From positions 1 through 33,274 of the forward strand of contig CAJTBO010000040.1 of NCBI GenBank assembly GCA_910573755.1: a stretch of 33,274 bases of DNA. Direction: 5' to 3'. Below are positions 24,513-33,221 of this stretch, piece after piece; position 1 is the first letter of the stretch; each line of letters starts with the position of its first letter. The position numbers and the translations under genes are program-made. Source of the DNA: Lachnospiraceae bacterium. GTDB lineage: Bacteria; Bacillota; Clostridia; Lachnospirales; Lachnospiraceae. The notes under the pieces were generated by a model that saw only the letters and a list, made by a program, of their open reading frames with translations, was not told the origin of the DNA and ran no database searches.

Positions 24513-25988
24513 ATGTCTTTGACGATACGTATTATGGATGTGCATGCAAGGGAGATTCTGGATTCCAGAGGAAATCCCACAGTGGAGGCGGAGGTGACGG
24601 TGATCGCGGGGGAGGGCGCCTTCGGCGGGCCCTGCATCAACGGCAGAAATATGGAGGCGGCAGCCGGAAATCACAAGGAAACGGTCGGTAACTGCGGCTG
24701 CCCGGCACCTGTGGGTGCGCCCTATCCTCTCTCCGGAAAACTTTTTACAGGCAGGGCGTCTGTGCCCTCCGGTGCCAGCACCGGCAGGTTTGAGGCCGTG
24801 GAACTGCGGGATAAGGAGAGCCGTTATCAGGGGAAGGGTGTGCAGAAGGCGGTGAGGAATGTGAACACCGTACTGCGGGAGGCGCTGCTTGGGCGAAACG
24901 CGCTCTGTCAGGAAGAGATCGACAAAATTCTTGTGGAGACGGACGGAACGGAAAACAAGGAAAAGTTAGGCGCCAATGCCACGCTCAGCGTTTCCATGGC
25001 GGCTGCAAGAGCGACGGCGGCTGCCCTTGACATGCCTTTATACCGTTATCTGGGCGGTATTTCCGCAAAGAAGATGCCGGTGCCGATGATGAATATTTTA
25101 AACGGCGGAAAGCATGCGGACAATACGGTGGATTTTCAGGAGTTTATGATCATGCCGGTGTCGGCAAAAAGCTTTCAGGAGGGTCTGCGGATCTGCGCGG
25201 AGGTCTATCAGAAGCTGAAACAGCTTCTTGTGAAGGACGGGCTGTCCACGGGGGTGGGCGATGAAGGCGGATTTGCCCCTTCCCTGAAAAATCCGAAGGA
25301 GGTGCTGGATTATATTGTCAAGGCGGCTCTGGCAGCGGGTTACCAGCCCGGCAGCGATATCAAGATCGCCCTTGATGTGGCGGCGAGCGAACTGTATCAG
25401 GAGGATTCCGGCATGTATTACTTCCCGGGAGAGACAAAGGCGCTGCATGGCAGCAGAGGGGATCTGATCAGTTCCGCCGATACGAAAGAGTCCAGCGTCC
25501 TGCGCAGCACGGAGGAGATGATCGCCCTCTATGAAGAACTTTGTAAAGAATACCCGATCATTTCCATTGAGGACGGGCTCAACGAAGATGACTGGGACGG
25601 CTGGAAGAAACTGACGGAAAGGCTCGGGGATAAGGTCCAGCTTGTGGGGGACGATCTTTTTGTAACAAATACGGGACGGCTCTCGGCGGGGATACGCCTG
25701 CGTACAGCCAATGCCATTCTGGTGAAGGTGAATCAGATCGGTACGCTTTCGGAGGCTTTTGCGGCGATAGAAATGGCGCACAAAAACGGTTATAAAGCGG
25801 TGATCTCCCACCGTTCCGGCGAGACGGAGGATACGATCATCGCGGATATCGCGGTGGCGGTCAATGCGGGCCAGATCAAAACAGGGGCGCCCTGCCGGAC
25901 AGACCGTGTCAGCAAATACAATCAGCTTCTGCGGATCGAGGAAGAGCTGGGCGGCGTTTCCGTATATGAAGATCCTTTCCGGGACTGA
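24513..25988 (+). CDS. eno: Enolase with an internal insertion
   Basis: Enolase dehydrates 2-phosphoglycerate to phosphoenolpyruvate. The 491-residue protein is about 60 residues longer than usual. All key residues are in place: SGAST loop (86-90), [22 protein letters not shown], metal ligands in [16 protein letters not shown] and LVGDDLF, catalytic lysine in [10 protein letters not shown], then [10 protein letters not shown] and GQIKTGAP. Two insertions stand out. About 41 residues (39-79) lie between GAFG and [11 protein letters not shown] and contain GPCINGRN and GNCGCPAP. A shorter one of about 20 residues follows FPGETK ([24 protein letters not shown]). Both are in frame. The start is ATG 24513 after AAAGGAGG, which the upstream hairpin can hide. 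I cannot tell whether the insertions are shared by relatives. Confidence 0.95.
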   Translation: MSLTIRIMDVHAREILDSRGNPTVEAEVTVIAGEGAFGGPCINGRNMEAAAGNHKETVGNCGCPAPVGAPYPLSGKLFTGRASVPSGASTGRFEAVELRDKESRYQGKGVQKAVRNVNTVLREALLGRNALCQEEIDKILVETDGTENKEKLGANATLSVSMAAARATAAALDMPLYRYLGGISAKKMPVPMMNILNGGKHADNTVDFQEFMIMPVSAKSFQEGLRICAEVYQKLKQLLVKDGLSTGVGDEGGFAPSLKNPKEVLDYIVKAALAAGYQPGSDIKIALDVAASELYQEDSGMYYFPGETKALHGSRGDLISSADTKESSVLRSTEEMIALYEELCKEYPIISIEDGLNEDDWDGWKKLTERLGDKVQLVGDDLFVTNTGRLSAGIRLRTANAILVKVNQIGTLSEAFAAIEMAHKNGYKAVISHRSGETEDTIIADIAVAVNAGQIKTGAPCRTDRVSKYNQLLRIEEELGGVSVYEDPFRD

Positions 25989-26227
25989 TAATGACAGAGG
26001 ATGCTGGGGGAAAAATCAAATCCTCCGGTATAATGCTCTCGCTCCGTAGAAAATGAAACGGTCACCGGACTTGAAAAGATATCGACAAGTGCCGGCAGCA
26101 ATGTATACCAAGTTATGTCTGTACGAAACGGATAAAATCTGCTAAGATAAGAAAATGAGATCGAAAGGCCTGTTATCCGGGAGAGAGATATTTGGATATC
26201 TGCCGGGACAGGATGGGCGGGAGTGAT

Positions 26228-27559
26228 ATGACAAAAGAGCAGCAGCAGAAAGCAGCATATCTGGCACAGGAGGTATTGCGCCTTTCCAGAGACAGCATTA
26301 TCATGAACATGCGGTTTCTGGATGCGGCGCTTTCCGCGATGCGGCCGGTTTCGCAGCCGGGATTAAAGGGCGTGGCGGCAGACGGGGAAAGCTTCAGGTA
26401 CGACGATGCCTTTGTGCTGCGCCGCTATAAAGGAGAGCCGGCTTATATTGCGAGGTGCTGCCTTCACAGCCTGCTGCATCTTGTGTTCTATCATCCGTTC
26501 CGCTACGGAGAGGTGGAGACGAAGTACTGGGATATCGCTGCGGATATTGCCGTGGAAAACGTGATACTGGAGATGGATCTGCATTTTTTGAAGATCCACA
26601 GGGATACGGAGCGGAAGGCGGAAGGGGCGGCGCTGAAAATAAAGTGCGGCGCTTTGACGGCGGAAAAAATATACCGGTATCTGATGAAGGAGAAGCCGGA
26701 TGAGGAGGAGCTTGCGGGCCTGAAGCTTTTATTTCACCGGGATGAGCATCTATACTGGGTGCAGCCTCAGCAGATGGAAGTTTCTCTGGCGCAGTGGAAA
26801 AAGATCAGCGAGAGGATCAGGACGGATCTGAAAACCTTTTCCAAAGGGAAGTTTTCCGGCGAAAAGGGGAACGGCGACTCTCTGGAAAAGAATCTGGCGG
26901 AGGCGGTGAAGGACCGTTATGATTACGGGGATATCCTGCGCCGGTTTATGGTGACGGGGGAGGAAATCCATCCCAACGATGAGGAATTCGACTATATTTA
27001 TTATACTTATGGACTCGAACATTATGGAAATATGCCTTTGGTGGAGCCGCTGGAGTACAAGGATATCAAAAAGGTAAAGGAGTTTGTGATCGCTATCGAT
27101 ACCTCGGCCTCCTGCAGGGGGAAGATCGTGCGGGGATTTTTAAACAGGACTTATTCGATCATGAAAAGTGCGGAGAATTTTTTCAGTAAGGTCAATGTAC
27201 ATATTATTCAGTGCGATAATGAGGTGCAGAGCGATGTGAAAATCACCTGCGACGAGGATTTTGAGGAGTATATCAGGACGGGGAAACTGACAGGATTCGG
27301 GGCGACGGATTTCAGGCCTGTCTTTGCGTATGTGGATGAACTGGCAGAGCAGGGGGCTTTTGAGAATTTAAAAGGGCTTATTTATTTCACCGACGGTTAT
27401 GGCGTCTATCCGGAGAGGATGCCCGCCTATGACGTGATCTTCGCTTTTTTAAACGAGGATGAGCGGCGGCCCGCGGTGCCCTGCTGGGCGCTGCCGGTCG
27501 TGCTGGAGGAGGAGGAACTGGAAGATACGGATGAGAGAGGAAGCGAAACTGACGTTTAG
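26228..27559 (+). CDS. VWA-domain protein with metallopeptidase-like N-terminus (DUF2201 type)
   Basis: The 443-residue protein has an N-terminal region like DUF2201_N. There HSLLHLVFYH (H80, H84, H89) stands where related proteins have HExxH...H, so the metal-binding histidines remain but the catalytic glutamate is replaced by serine. The C-terminal half is a von Willebrand A domain with a complete MIDAS: DTSAS (291-295), GATDF (T360, D361) and TDGYG (388-390). Such proteins pair with MoxR AAA ATPases, as here, where the ATPase gene follows after 83 bp. The pair may remodel or mature a protein complex. ATG 26228 is chosen because the conserved-looking part begins there; TTG 26192, with a better-spaced GGGAG, is an alternative. 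No signal peptide. Confidence 0.8.
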   Translation: MTKEQQQKAAYLAQEVLRLSRDSIIMNMRFLDAALSAMRPVSQPGLKGVAADGESFRYDDAFVLRRYKGEPAYIARCCLHSLLHLVFYHPFRYGEVETKYWDIAADIAVENVILEMDLHFLKIHRDTERKAEGAALKIKCGALTAEKIYRYLMKEKPDEEELAGLKLLFHRDEHLYWVQPQQMEVSLAQWKKISERIRTDLKTFSKGKFSGEKGNGDSLEKNLAEAVKDRYDYGDILRRFMVTGEEIHPNDEEFDYIYYTYGLEHYGNMPLVEPLEYKDIKKVKEFVIAIDTSASCRGKIVRGFLNRTYSIMKSAENFFSKVNVHIIQCDNEVQSDVKITCDEDFEEYIRTGKLTGFGATDFRPVFAYVDELAEQGAFENLKGLIYFTDGYGVYPERMPAYDVIFAFLNEDERRPAVPCWALPVVLEEEELEDTDERGSETDV

Positions 27560-27642
27560 AACAGAAATGGGCGGCTGCCGTTACCATGAGCCGCCGGAAG
27601 CTGTGACTGGCAACAGAGAAGGAACGAAGGAGAGAGTCGGAT

Positions 27643-29148
27643 ATGAATATGAAACAGGCAAAAGAGTGCATTAAAGATACGGTGCGGCTCTATTTAAAGA
27701 AGGATGCGTTCGGGGATTACCGGATTCCCGTTGTACGCCAGCGCCCGGTCTTTCTGATCGGGGCGCCGGGAATCGGGAAAACGGCTATTATGGAGCAGAT
27801 CGCGCAGGAGCTGTCCATCGCGCTGGTCTCCTATTCCATGACACACCATACGAGGCAGTCCGCGCTGGGGCTTCCCTTTATTGATCATCGGGAATTTGGG
27901 GAGAGAGAGTATGAGGTGTCGGAGTATACGATGAGTGAGATCATCTCCTCCATTTATGAGGTGATGCGGGCAAGCGGCCTGAGGGAAGGCATTTTGTTCT
28001 TGGATGAGATCAACTGCGTATCGGAGACTTTGGCGCCGTCCATGCTGCAGTTCCTGCAGTACAAGGTATTCGGCAGACACGCGGTTCCGGAGGGCTGGGT
28101 CATCGTAACGGCGGGAAATCCGCCGGAATATAATAAGTCCGTCCGGGAGTTTGATGTGGTGACGCTGGATAGGCTGAAGATCATGGAGGTGGAGGCGGAT
28201 TACGGGATCTGGAAGGAATATGCCTCCGAAAAAGGTCTGCACAATGCGGTCGTCAGTTATCTGGATCTGAAAAAAGAGGATTTCTATCATGTGGAGACGA
28301 CCGTCAGGGGAAAATCCTATATTACAGCCAGAGGGTGGGAGGATCTGTCGCAGATCCTGCAGCTCTACGAAGAGGAAGGGCTTTTGGTGGATGAAACGCT
28401 GGTAGGGCAGTATCTGCGCAACGACAGGATCGTAAAGGAGTTTACGGCTTATTATGACCTGTATAATAAATATAAGAAGGACTATAAGACAGAGGAGATC
28501 CTTTCGGGGAAGGTTTCCGAGGAGGCGCTGAAGAAGGCGAAAGGGGCGGCTTTTGATGAGCGTCTGTCTCTTCTCGGGATGCTGCTGGATAAGCTGCAGG
28601 GAGAGATACGGGAGACGATGAGGCTGGCAGACTGCCTGAAGGAGATGCGTATACCATTGAGGGCGCTTTCGGGCTGTGCGGAGAAGGAAAAGCTGCTTCA
28701 AATGCTTCAGATGCAGGAACGGGCGAGGGAAAAGCTGTTAAGGTCTCTGCAGGCGGCAGGCGCCTTATCCGATGTGGAACAATATAAAAACAGGTATATC
28801 CTGCGTTTTCTGGAAGCGGCGGAGAAGGAAATACGGATCAGGGATTTATCCGACAAAGATGCCGCCTATGAATATATCAGGGAGAAATTCGGAAAAGAGG
28901 CAGCATCCCTGAAGGAGCGGACACAAAAGACCGGTGAGCGGCTTCATTATCTGTTTGCGTTTGTGGAGCGCGCCTTTGAGGGCGGAAATGAAATGCTGAT
29001 CCTTGTGACGGAGCTTACGGTACATGAGGACAGCGCAAGGTTTATCGCCTCCTTCGGCTGTCCCGATTACCAGAGGCATAACGAGGAACTGATGCTTTCG
29101 GAGAGGCAGAGCAGGTTTATGGAAGAGATCGAGAAGCTGGAATTGTAG
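27643..29148 (+). CDS. MoxR-type AAA ATPase
   Basis: The 501-residue cytoplasmic ATPase carries Walker A GAPGIGKT (40-47), Walker B ILFLDE (117-122) and a sensor-1 stretch VIVTAGNPPEYN (N159), followed by VTLDRLKIMEVEADY, typical of the MoxR group. Residues beyond about 320 form a helical, charged extension not found in short MoxR proteins. AAGGAGAGAG lies before ATG 27643. The start is 83 bp after the VWA gene, and both lie on one strand without a terminator. MoxR ATPases act as chaperones with VWA partners, often to assemble or activate metal enzymes or membrane complexes. The client here is not evident. Confidence 0.88.
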   Translation: MNMKQAKECIKDTVRLYLKKDAFGDYRIPVVRQRPVFLIGAPGIGKTAIMEQIAQELSIALVSYSMTHHTRQSALGLPFIDHREFGEREYEVSEYTMSEIISSIYEVMRASGLREGILFLDEINCVSETLAPSMLQFLQYKVFGRHAVPEGWVIVTAGNPPEYNKSVREFDVVTLDRLKIMEVEADYGIWKEYASEKGLHNAVVSYLDLKKEDFYHVETTVRGKSYITARGWEDLSQILQLYEEEGLLVDETLVGQYLRNDRIVKEFTAYYDLYNKYKKDYKTEEILSGKVSEEALKKAKGAAFDERLSLLGMLLDKLQGEIRETMRLADCLKEMRIPLRALSGCAEKEKLLQMLQMQERAREKLLRSLQAAGALSDVEQYKNRYILRFLEAAEKEIRIRDLSDKDAAYEYIREKFGKEAASLKERTQKTGERLHYLFAFVERAFEGGNEMLILVTELTVHEDSARFIASFGCPDYQRHNEELMLSERQSRFMEEIEKLEL

Positions 29149-29258
29149 GGAAGCCGGCGGCGGATATCGGGATACAGGTATGAAGGTTCGGTTTTGGTAT
29201 ATTATGTAAACCGGAAGGCGGAATGAGGATCAGATGCCGGTTATGTTGGAGTGTATAT

Positions 29259-30227
29259 ATGGAGTACAGATATGTTCTGAAGGAAGGGGTATTAACCCTG
29301 AAAGATTATAAAAAGGGGCTCGAAGTGGTCTCCTATGAAGGGGAGGATATCTATCTGACGGTTCCGGAAAAGATACCTGTGGAAGCGGGAGAGGGCGGGG
29401 AGGACGGTCTGGAGAAGCCGGTCATTTCCATCGGAAAAAAGGCGATGCTCTCCCGCAAGAGCCTGCGGCGGGTGATATTGCCGGAGACGATCGAGGAGGT
29501 GGGGGACTGGGCTTTTGCCTATTGCGACGCCCTGCGCGAGGTGGTTTTGCCGGAGAAGGAGATTCGTTTCGGGAAAGGGATCTTCAGAGAGTGCGGCAGG
29601 GTGAAGTCTGTTTCAGTACGGGGAAAGCATCAGGATGTCGGCGCCCTTTTGGCGGCGGCGGTGACGCTTCTGGATACGCCTTATCTGTTTACCCCCGTGC
29701 ACTGCGGCGAGGAGGACTGGCTGAGACAGTGGGATGCCCGCATGCTGCAGCTGCTCCATGCGGCGGATCAGGACGGGTACTCCAAAATGGTGCTCTGCGG
29801 CGAGGAGGATTACGGCAGCAAAGAAAATAATCTGGATTATTTTCTGAACCAGAAAAGAAAGAGCAAGGTGCGGATCGCGTTTATGAGGCTTCTGCATCCT
29901 CTGGGGCTGAAGGACACGGTGAAAAAGGAACTGGAACTGTATCTGCTGGAGCATACGGCAGGCTGCAGCGCTTCTCCGGCGGCGTTTTTGGAAAAGGAAA
30001 ACACCGGGGCGCTGGATGAGACCTGGCAGGTGCTTGGCTCGGAGCACGGGGAGGACAGTGAGTATTATAAACTGTTTACACAGATCGGCTGTCTGAGAGA
30101 AGAGAACTTTGACCGGATCTTATCGGAGACAGGAGAAAATTATCCGGAAATGAAGGCATGGTTCCTGAAATATAAAGAGGAGGAGATCGGATACACGGAT
30201 TTTTTTGAAGCGTTAAGTCTGGACTAA
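29259..30227 (+). CDS. Leucine-rich-repeat (BspA-like LRR_5) protein
   Basis: The 322-residue protein opens with MEYRYVLKEGVLTLKDY. It then has a short run of BspA-type leucine-rich repeats (about 58-130): ISIGKKAMLSRKSLRRVILPETIEEVGDWAFAYCDALREVVLPE and KGIFRECGRVKSVSV. The rest (about 130-322) is helical and charged with no motif I recognise. There is no signal peptide, unlike surface BspA proteins, so it is probably cytoplasmic. ATG 29259 with TTGGAG 7 nt upstream is preferred; ATG 29223 is in frame but adds MRIRCRLCWSVY, which looks non-native. It follows the MoxR gene by 110 bp and may be the substrate-recognition partner of the VWA-MoxR pair, which is inference from position. Confidence 0.7.
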   Translation: MEYRYVLKEGVLTLKDYKKGLEVVSYEGEDIYLTVPEKIPVEAGEGGEDGLEKPVISIGKKAMLSRKSLRRVILPETIEEVGDWAFAYCDALREVVLPEKEIRFGKGIFRECGRVKSVSVRGKHQDVGALLAAAVTLLDTPYLFTPVHCGEEDWLRQWDARMLQLLHAADQDGYSKMVLCGEEDYGSKENNLDYFLNQKRKSKVRIAFMRLLHPLGLKDTVKKELELYLLEHTAGCSASPAAFLEKENTGALDETWQVLGSEHGEDSEYYKLFTQIGCLREENFDRILSETGENYPEMKAWFLKYKEEEIGYTDFFEALSLD

Positions 30228-30258
30228 AATATTTTTCGTACAAGATTGGAAAAAACTG

Positions 30259-30287
30259 TTGAAAAACCCATATTTGTATGCTAAACT
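30259..30287 (+). promoter_or_regulatory. Promoter of secG
   Basis: TTGAAA (30259-30264), a 17-bp spacer and TAAACT (30282-30287) lie about 30 bp before ATG 30317. Confidence 0.65.
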
Positions 30288-30316
30288 TAGTTTTGCGTGA
30301 TATTAGGAGGTTGGAA

Positions 30317-30556
30317 ATGGAAATACTCAGATATATATTGACAGGAATTTTTATATTAGATTGTCTCGTACTGGTGGTTCTCGTTTTAATGCAGGAAGGG
30401 AAATCCGCCGGACTCGGCGCTATCAGCGGTTCTTCCGATACGTACTGGGGAAAGAATAAAGGGCGTTCCAGGGAAGCGAATCTTGTAAGGCTGACAAAGA
30501 TCCTTGCGATTCTTTTTATCGTACTGGCTGCGGTGCTGAATATCAACAAATTCTAA
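30317..30556 (+). CDS. secG: Preprotein translocase subunit SecG
   Basis: The 79-residue protein is the small non-essential subunit of the SecYEG channel in the cytoplasmic membrane and aids protein export. It shows the family layout: a first span (EILRYILTGIFILDCLVLVVLVLMQ), the conserved loop QEGKSAGLGAISGSSDTYWGKNKGRSREANLVRLTK, and a second span (ILAILFIVLAAVLNI). AGGAGG (30305-30310) is 6 nt before ATG 30317; a start further upstream at 30278 would overlap the promoter. It has its own promoter and a strong terminator, and lies upstream of rnr and smpB, a common Firmicutes order. Confidence 0.95.
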   Translation: MEILRYILTGIFILDCLVLVVLVLMQEGKSAGLGAISGSSDTYWGKNKGRSREANLVRLTKILAILFIVLAAVLNINKF

Positions 30557-30566
30557 GAGCGAGTAG

Positions 30567-30597
30567 AAAATCCTGCGACAGCAGGATTTTTTGTTTT
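30567..30597 (+). terminator. Rho-independent terminator after secG
   Basis: AAAATCCTGC (30567-30576) pairs perfectly with GCAGGATTTT (30581-30590) around a GACA loop, followed by TTGTTTTG. A second inverted repeat, CATATAGGA/TCCTATATG (30600-30624), follows directly. The remaining stretch to 30806 holds no gene I can support. Confidence 0.9.
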
Positions 30598-30806
30598 GTC
30601 ATATAGGAAATTTTATCCTATATGACGGATCCTCCGGGGGATGCGCACTGCGCGTATAAGGAAAACGGCTGCTGCCGGGTGAAACGGCATACGGATCTGC
30701 GGATCGGGACTGATACCGGAAGGTGCGGGAACCGATACGATAGAAACGCCATACGGGCCGCGGAGCGGGCTGAGAGCCTGACGGGAAGCAGAAAAGAACA
30801 GGAGAT

Positions 30807-32576
30807 ATGTTGACGGAAAAACAGACTGGGATCAAAGAAAAAGCAAATAAAATAAAACTGACGGGCGTGTATCAGCAGAGTAAAAATTATGGTTTTGTGG
30901 TGCCGGACCGGCGCAGGGATTCCGCGGATATTTTTATCCCGAAGGAAAAGGCGAACGGCGCCCGGGACGGCCAGAAGGTTGTGGCGGAGATCAGCGCGGC
31001 GGCAAAGCCCGAGGAGCATAAAAACCCGGAAGGGAAGATCATAGAAATTCTCGGAAACGCGGAGGACCCCGGGGTGGATATCCTCTCTGTGGTCAGAAAT
31101 TACGAACTGCCGGACGCATTTACCGAAAAGGAACTGCGGCAGGCGGAACGGGTGGCGAAGGATGTCAGCGAAGCCGACCGGGCGGGCCGCATGGATCTCC
31201 GGGAGATACAGATGGTGACGATCGACGGTGATGACGCGAAGGATCTGGATGATGCGGTGAGTTTATCCGTGCATGGCGGGATTTTTGAACTGGGGGTGCA
31301 TATTGCCGATGTCAGCAACTATGTACAGGAATATTCGGCGCTGGACAGGGAAGCCTTAAAGCGGGGCACCAGCATTTATCTGCCGGACCGTGTGATACCG
31401 ATGCTGCCGAAAGCTTTATCCAACGGCATCTGTTCTCTGAATGCGGGAGAAGACCGTCTTGCGTTAAGCTGTCTGATGCAGATCGACCGGGACGGGACCC
31501 TCGTGGATTATCGGATCACGGAATCGGTGATCCGGGTAGACAGACGGATGAGTTACAGCGCGGTAAAGCGGATTCTGGAAGACGATGATAAGGCGTTGAA
31601 GGAGGAATATCAGGCTTTTGTGCCGATGCTTGAAAAAATGGGGGAACTTTCGGCGATTTTGCGGAAGAACAGGGAGAAGAGAGGCTCCATTGATTTTGAT
31701 TTCCCGGAGAGCAGGCTGATCCTGGACAAAAAGGGGGTGCCTTTGGAGATCAGGCCCTATGAGCGCAATACGGCGACGAAGCTGATCGAGGAATTTATGC
31801 TGCTGGCAAACGAGACGGTGGCGCAGCATTTTTACTGGCTGGATATCCCCTTTGTATACCGCAGCCATGAGAGCCCGGAACAGGAGAAAGTCAGGAAACT
31901 GGCGCTTCTGATGCGGAATATGGGCTTTCAGATCAAAACGGGAAGGGAAGAGATCCATCCGAAGGAGATACAGAAACTTTTGTGGCAGGCGGAGGGGAGC
32001 GAGTCCGAAGCGCTTGTGAGCCGGCTGGCACTGCGCAGCATGCGTCAGGCGAAATATACATCGGCTTCCTTAGGGCATTTCGGCCTTGCCAGCAGGTATT
32101 ACTGCCATTTTACATCTCCGATCCGCAGATATCCGGATCTGCAGATTCATCGTATTATCAAACAGCATCTGCGGGGAAAACTGGACGAGGAAAAACAGGC
32201 GCATTACCGGGAGATTCTGGATGATGTCGCCGCACAGTGCTCCGCTATGGAGCGGCGGGCCGCCGAGGCGGAGCGGGAATGTGAGAAGATCAAAAAGGCG
32301 GAGTACATGGAACAGCATACCGGAGAGCATTTTTGGGGCGTGGTTTCCGGCGTCAATGCATTCGGTATTTATGTGGAACTGGAAAATACGGTGGAAGGGC
32401 TGGTTTCGGTTTCGGATCTGCAGGGGGATTTTTACCGGTATGAGGAGAGCGGCTACCGGCTGATCGGAGAACATACCGGCAGATGTTTTTCGCTGGGACA
32501 GCGCCTTAAGGTGGAAGTAAAACGGGCGGATAAGACACTGAAATATGTAGATTTTATACCGGCAGAGCCGGAATAA
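30807..32576 (+). CDS. rnr: Ribonuclease R, N-terminally short form
   Basis: RNase R is a processive 3'-5' exoribonuclease that degrades structured RNA and, with SmpB and tmRNA, non-stop messages. The 589-residue protein has a cold-shock-like domain (about 17-65; LTGVYQQSKNYGFVVPDRR...DIFIPKE). Its RNB catalytic domain carries TIDGDDAKDLDDA (138-150), with the expected aspartates D140, D146, D148 and D149. Family stretches RGTSIYLPDRVIPMLP and YCHFTSPIRRYPDLQIHRII follow, then an S1 domain near the end (GVVSGVNAFGIYVELENTVEGLVSVSDL). The usual N-terminal winged-helix domain and part of the first cold-shock region are absent, and upstream DNA does not encode them in another frame. AGGAG is only 2 nt before ATG 30807, so TTG 30810 is possible. 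smpB follows. Confidence 0.93.
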   Translation: MLTEKQTGIKEKANKIKLTGVYQQSKNYGFVVPDRRRDSADIFIPKEKANGARDGQKVVAEISAAAKPEEHKNPEGKIIEILGNAEDPGVDILSVVRNYELPDAFTEKELRQAERVAKDVSEADRAGRMDLREIQMVTIDGDDAKDLDDAVSLSVHGGIFELGVHIADVSNYVQEYSALDREALKRGTSIYLPDRVIPMLPKALSNGICSLNAGEDRLALSCLMQIDRDGTLVDYRITESVIRVDRRMSYSAVKRILEDDDKALKEEYQAFVPMLEKMGELSAILRKNREKRGSIDFDFPESRLILDKKGVPLEIRPYERNTATKLIEEFMLLANETVAQHFYWLDIPFVYRSHESPEQEKVRKLALLMRNMGFQIKTGREEIHPKEIQKLLWQAEGSESEALVSRLALRSMRQAKYTSASLGHFGLASRYYCHFTSPIRRYPDLQIHRIIKQHLRGKLDEEKQAHYREILDDVAAQCSAMERRAAEAERECEKIKKAEYMEQHTGEHFWGVVSGVNAFGIYVELENTVEGLVSVSDLQGDFYRYEESGYRLIGEHTGRCFSLGQRLKVEVKRADKTLKYVDFIPAEPE

Positions 32577-32582
32577 AGAACA

Positions 32583-32601
32583 GATCTGCGACAGGCAGAT
32601 C
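32583..32601 (+). terminator. Small hairpin between rnr and smpB
   Basis: GATCTGC (32583-32589) pairs with GCAGATC (32595-32601). The following CATTTACTG has only a short T-run, so it is at best an attenuator or a processing or protection hairpin. Confidence 0.35.
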
Positions 32602-32675
32602 CATTTACTGTATTGCGATGCGCAGGTCAGATTGCAGCGGTTCCCGTTATGAGAACAGAACAGGAGAATATCTAT

Positions 32676-33140
32676 ATGGCGAAGGAAGGCATGAAACTGG
32701 TAGCGAACAATAAAAAAGCGTACCACGACTATTTTATAGAAGAAAAACATGAAGCCGGACTGGTGCTGCACGGCACGGAGGTAAAGTCCCTGCGGCTCGG
32801 AAAGTGCAGTATCAAGGAAGGATACGCAAAGATTGAGAACGGGGAGGCGTATGTATACGGCATGAATATCAGCCCCTATGAAAAAGGAAATATTTTTAAC
32901 CGTGATCCGCTGCGCCCTAAAAAGCTTCTGCTGCATAAGCAGGAGATCAGGAAACTGACGGGGCAGCTTGCGGAGAAGGGTTATGCGCTGATACCGCTTC
33001 AGGTATATTTTAAGGATGGCAGGGCAAAACTGGAATTGGGGCTTGCAAAGGGAAAAAAGAACTACGATAAGCGGGAAGCCATCGCGAAAAAGGATCAGAG
33101 AAGAGAATATGAGAGATCTTTTAAGATCAAAAATTTATAG
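32676..33140 (+). CDS. smpB: SsrA-binding protein SmpB
   Basis: SmpB binds tmRNA and brings it to stalled ribosomes for trans-translation. The 154-residue protein has the family features: [30 protein letters not shown], then [38 protein letters not shown], and the basic C-terminal tail [25 protein letters not shown] that inserts in the ribosome. AGGAG (32662-32666) is 9 nt before ATG 32676; an upstream in-frame ATG at 32613 gives unrelated residues. It follows rnr by 99 bp. The tmRNA gene, which often follows, does not start recognisably in the remaining 134 bp. Confidence 0.97.
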   Translation: MAKEGMKLVANNKKAYHDYFIEEKHEAGLVLHGTEVKSLRLGKCSIKEGYAKIENGEAYVYGMNISPYEKGNIFNRDPLRPKKLLLHKQEIRKLTGQLAEKGYALIPLQVYFKDGRAKLELGLAKGKKNYDKREAIAKKDQRREYERSFKIKNL

Positions 33141-33166
33141 ACGTTCCTTCCGGGGTATGCTATAAT
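33138..33166 (+). promoter_or_regulatory. Putative promoter overlapping the smpB stop codon
   Basis: TAGACG (33138-33143), a 17-bp spacer and a perfect TATAAT (33161-33166) could drive a gene or RNA beyond the window, possibly ssrA. The -35 box is weak. Confidence 0.4.
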
Positions 33167-33188
33167 ATCTCAAGTTTTGAAGCAAAAA

Positions 33189-33221
33189 CGGCGTAACCCT
33201 TATAAACACTGGGCTGCGCCG
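33189..33221 (+). terminator. Hairpin after smpB
   Basis: CGGCG-TAA-CCC (33189-33199) can pair with GGG-CTG-CGCCG (33211-33221) with one mismatch and one G-U, around an 11-nt loop; ATTTCTCT follows. It may be the smpB terminator, although the U-tract is poor. Confidence 0.4.

Noticed and set aside
25989-26227. Terminator after eno (GAGGAT/ATCCTC hairpin at 25997-26025)
   Set aside because: The stem is only 6 bp with a long loop and no T-run.
27531-27674. Small frame between the VWA and MoxR genes
   Set aside because: It overlaps both neighbours and its translation is low in information, with no Shine-Dalgarno of its own.
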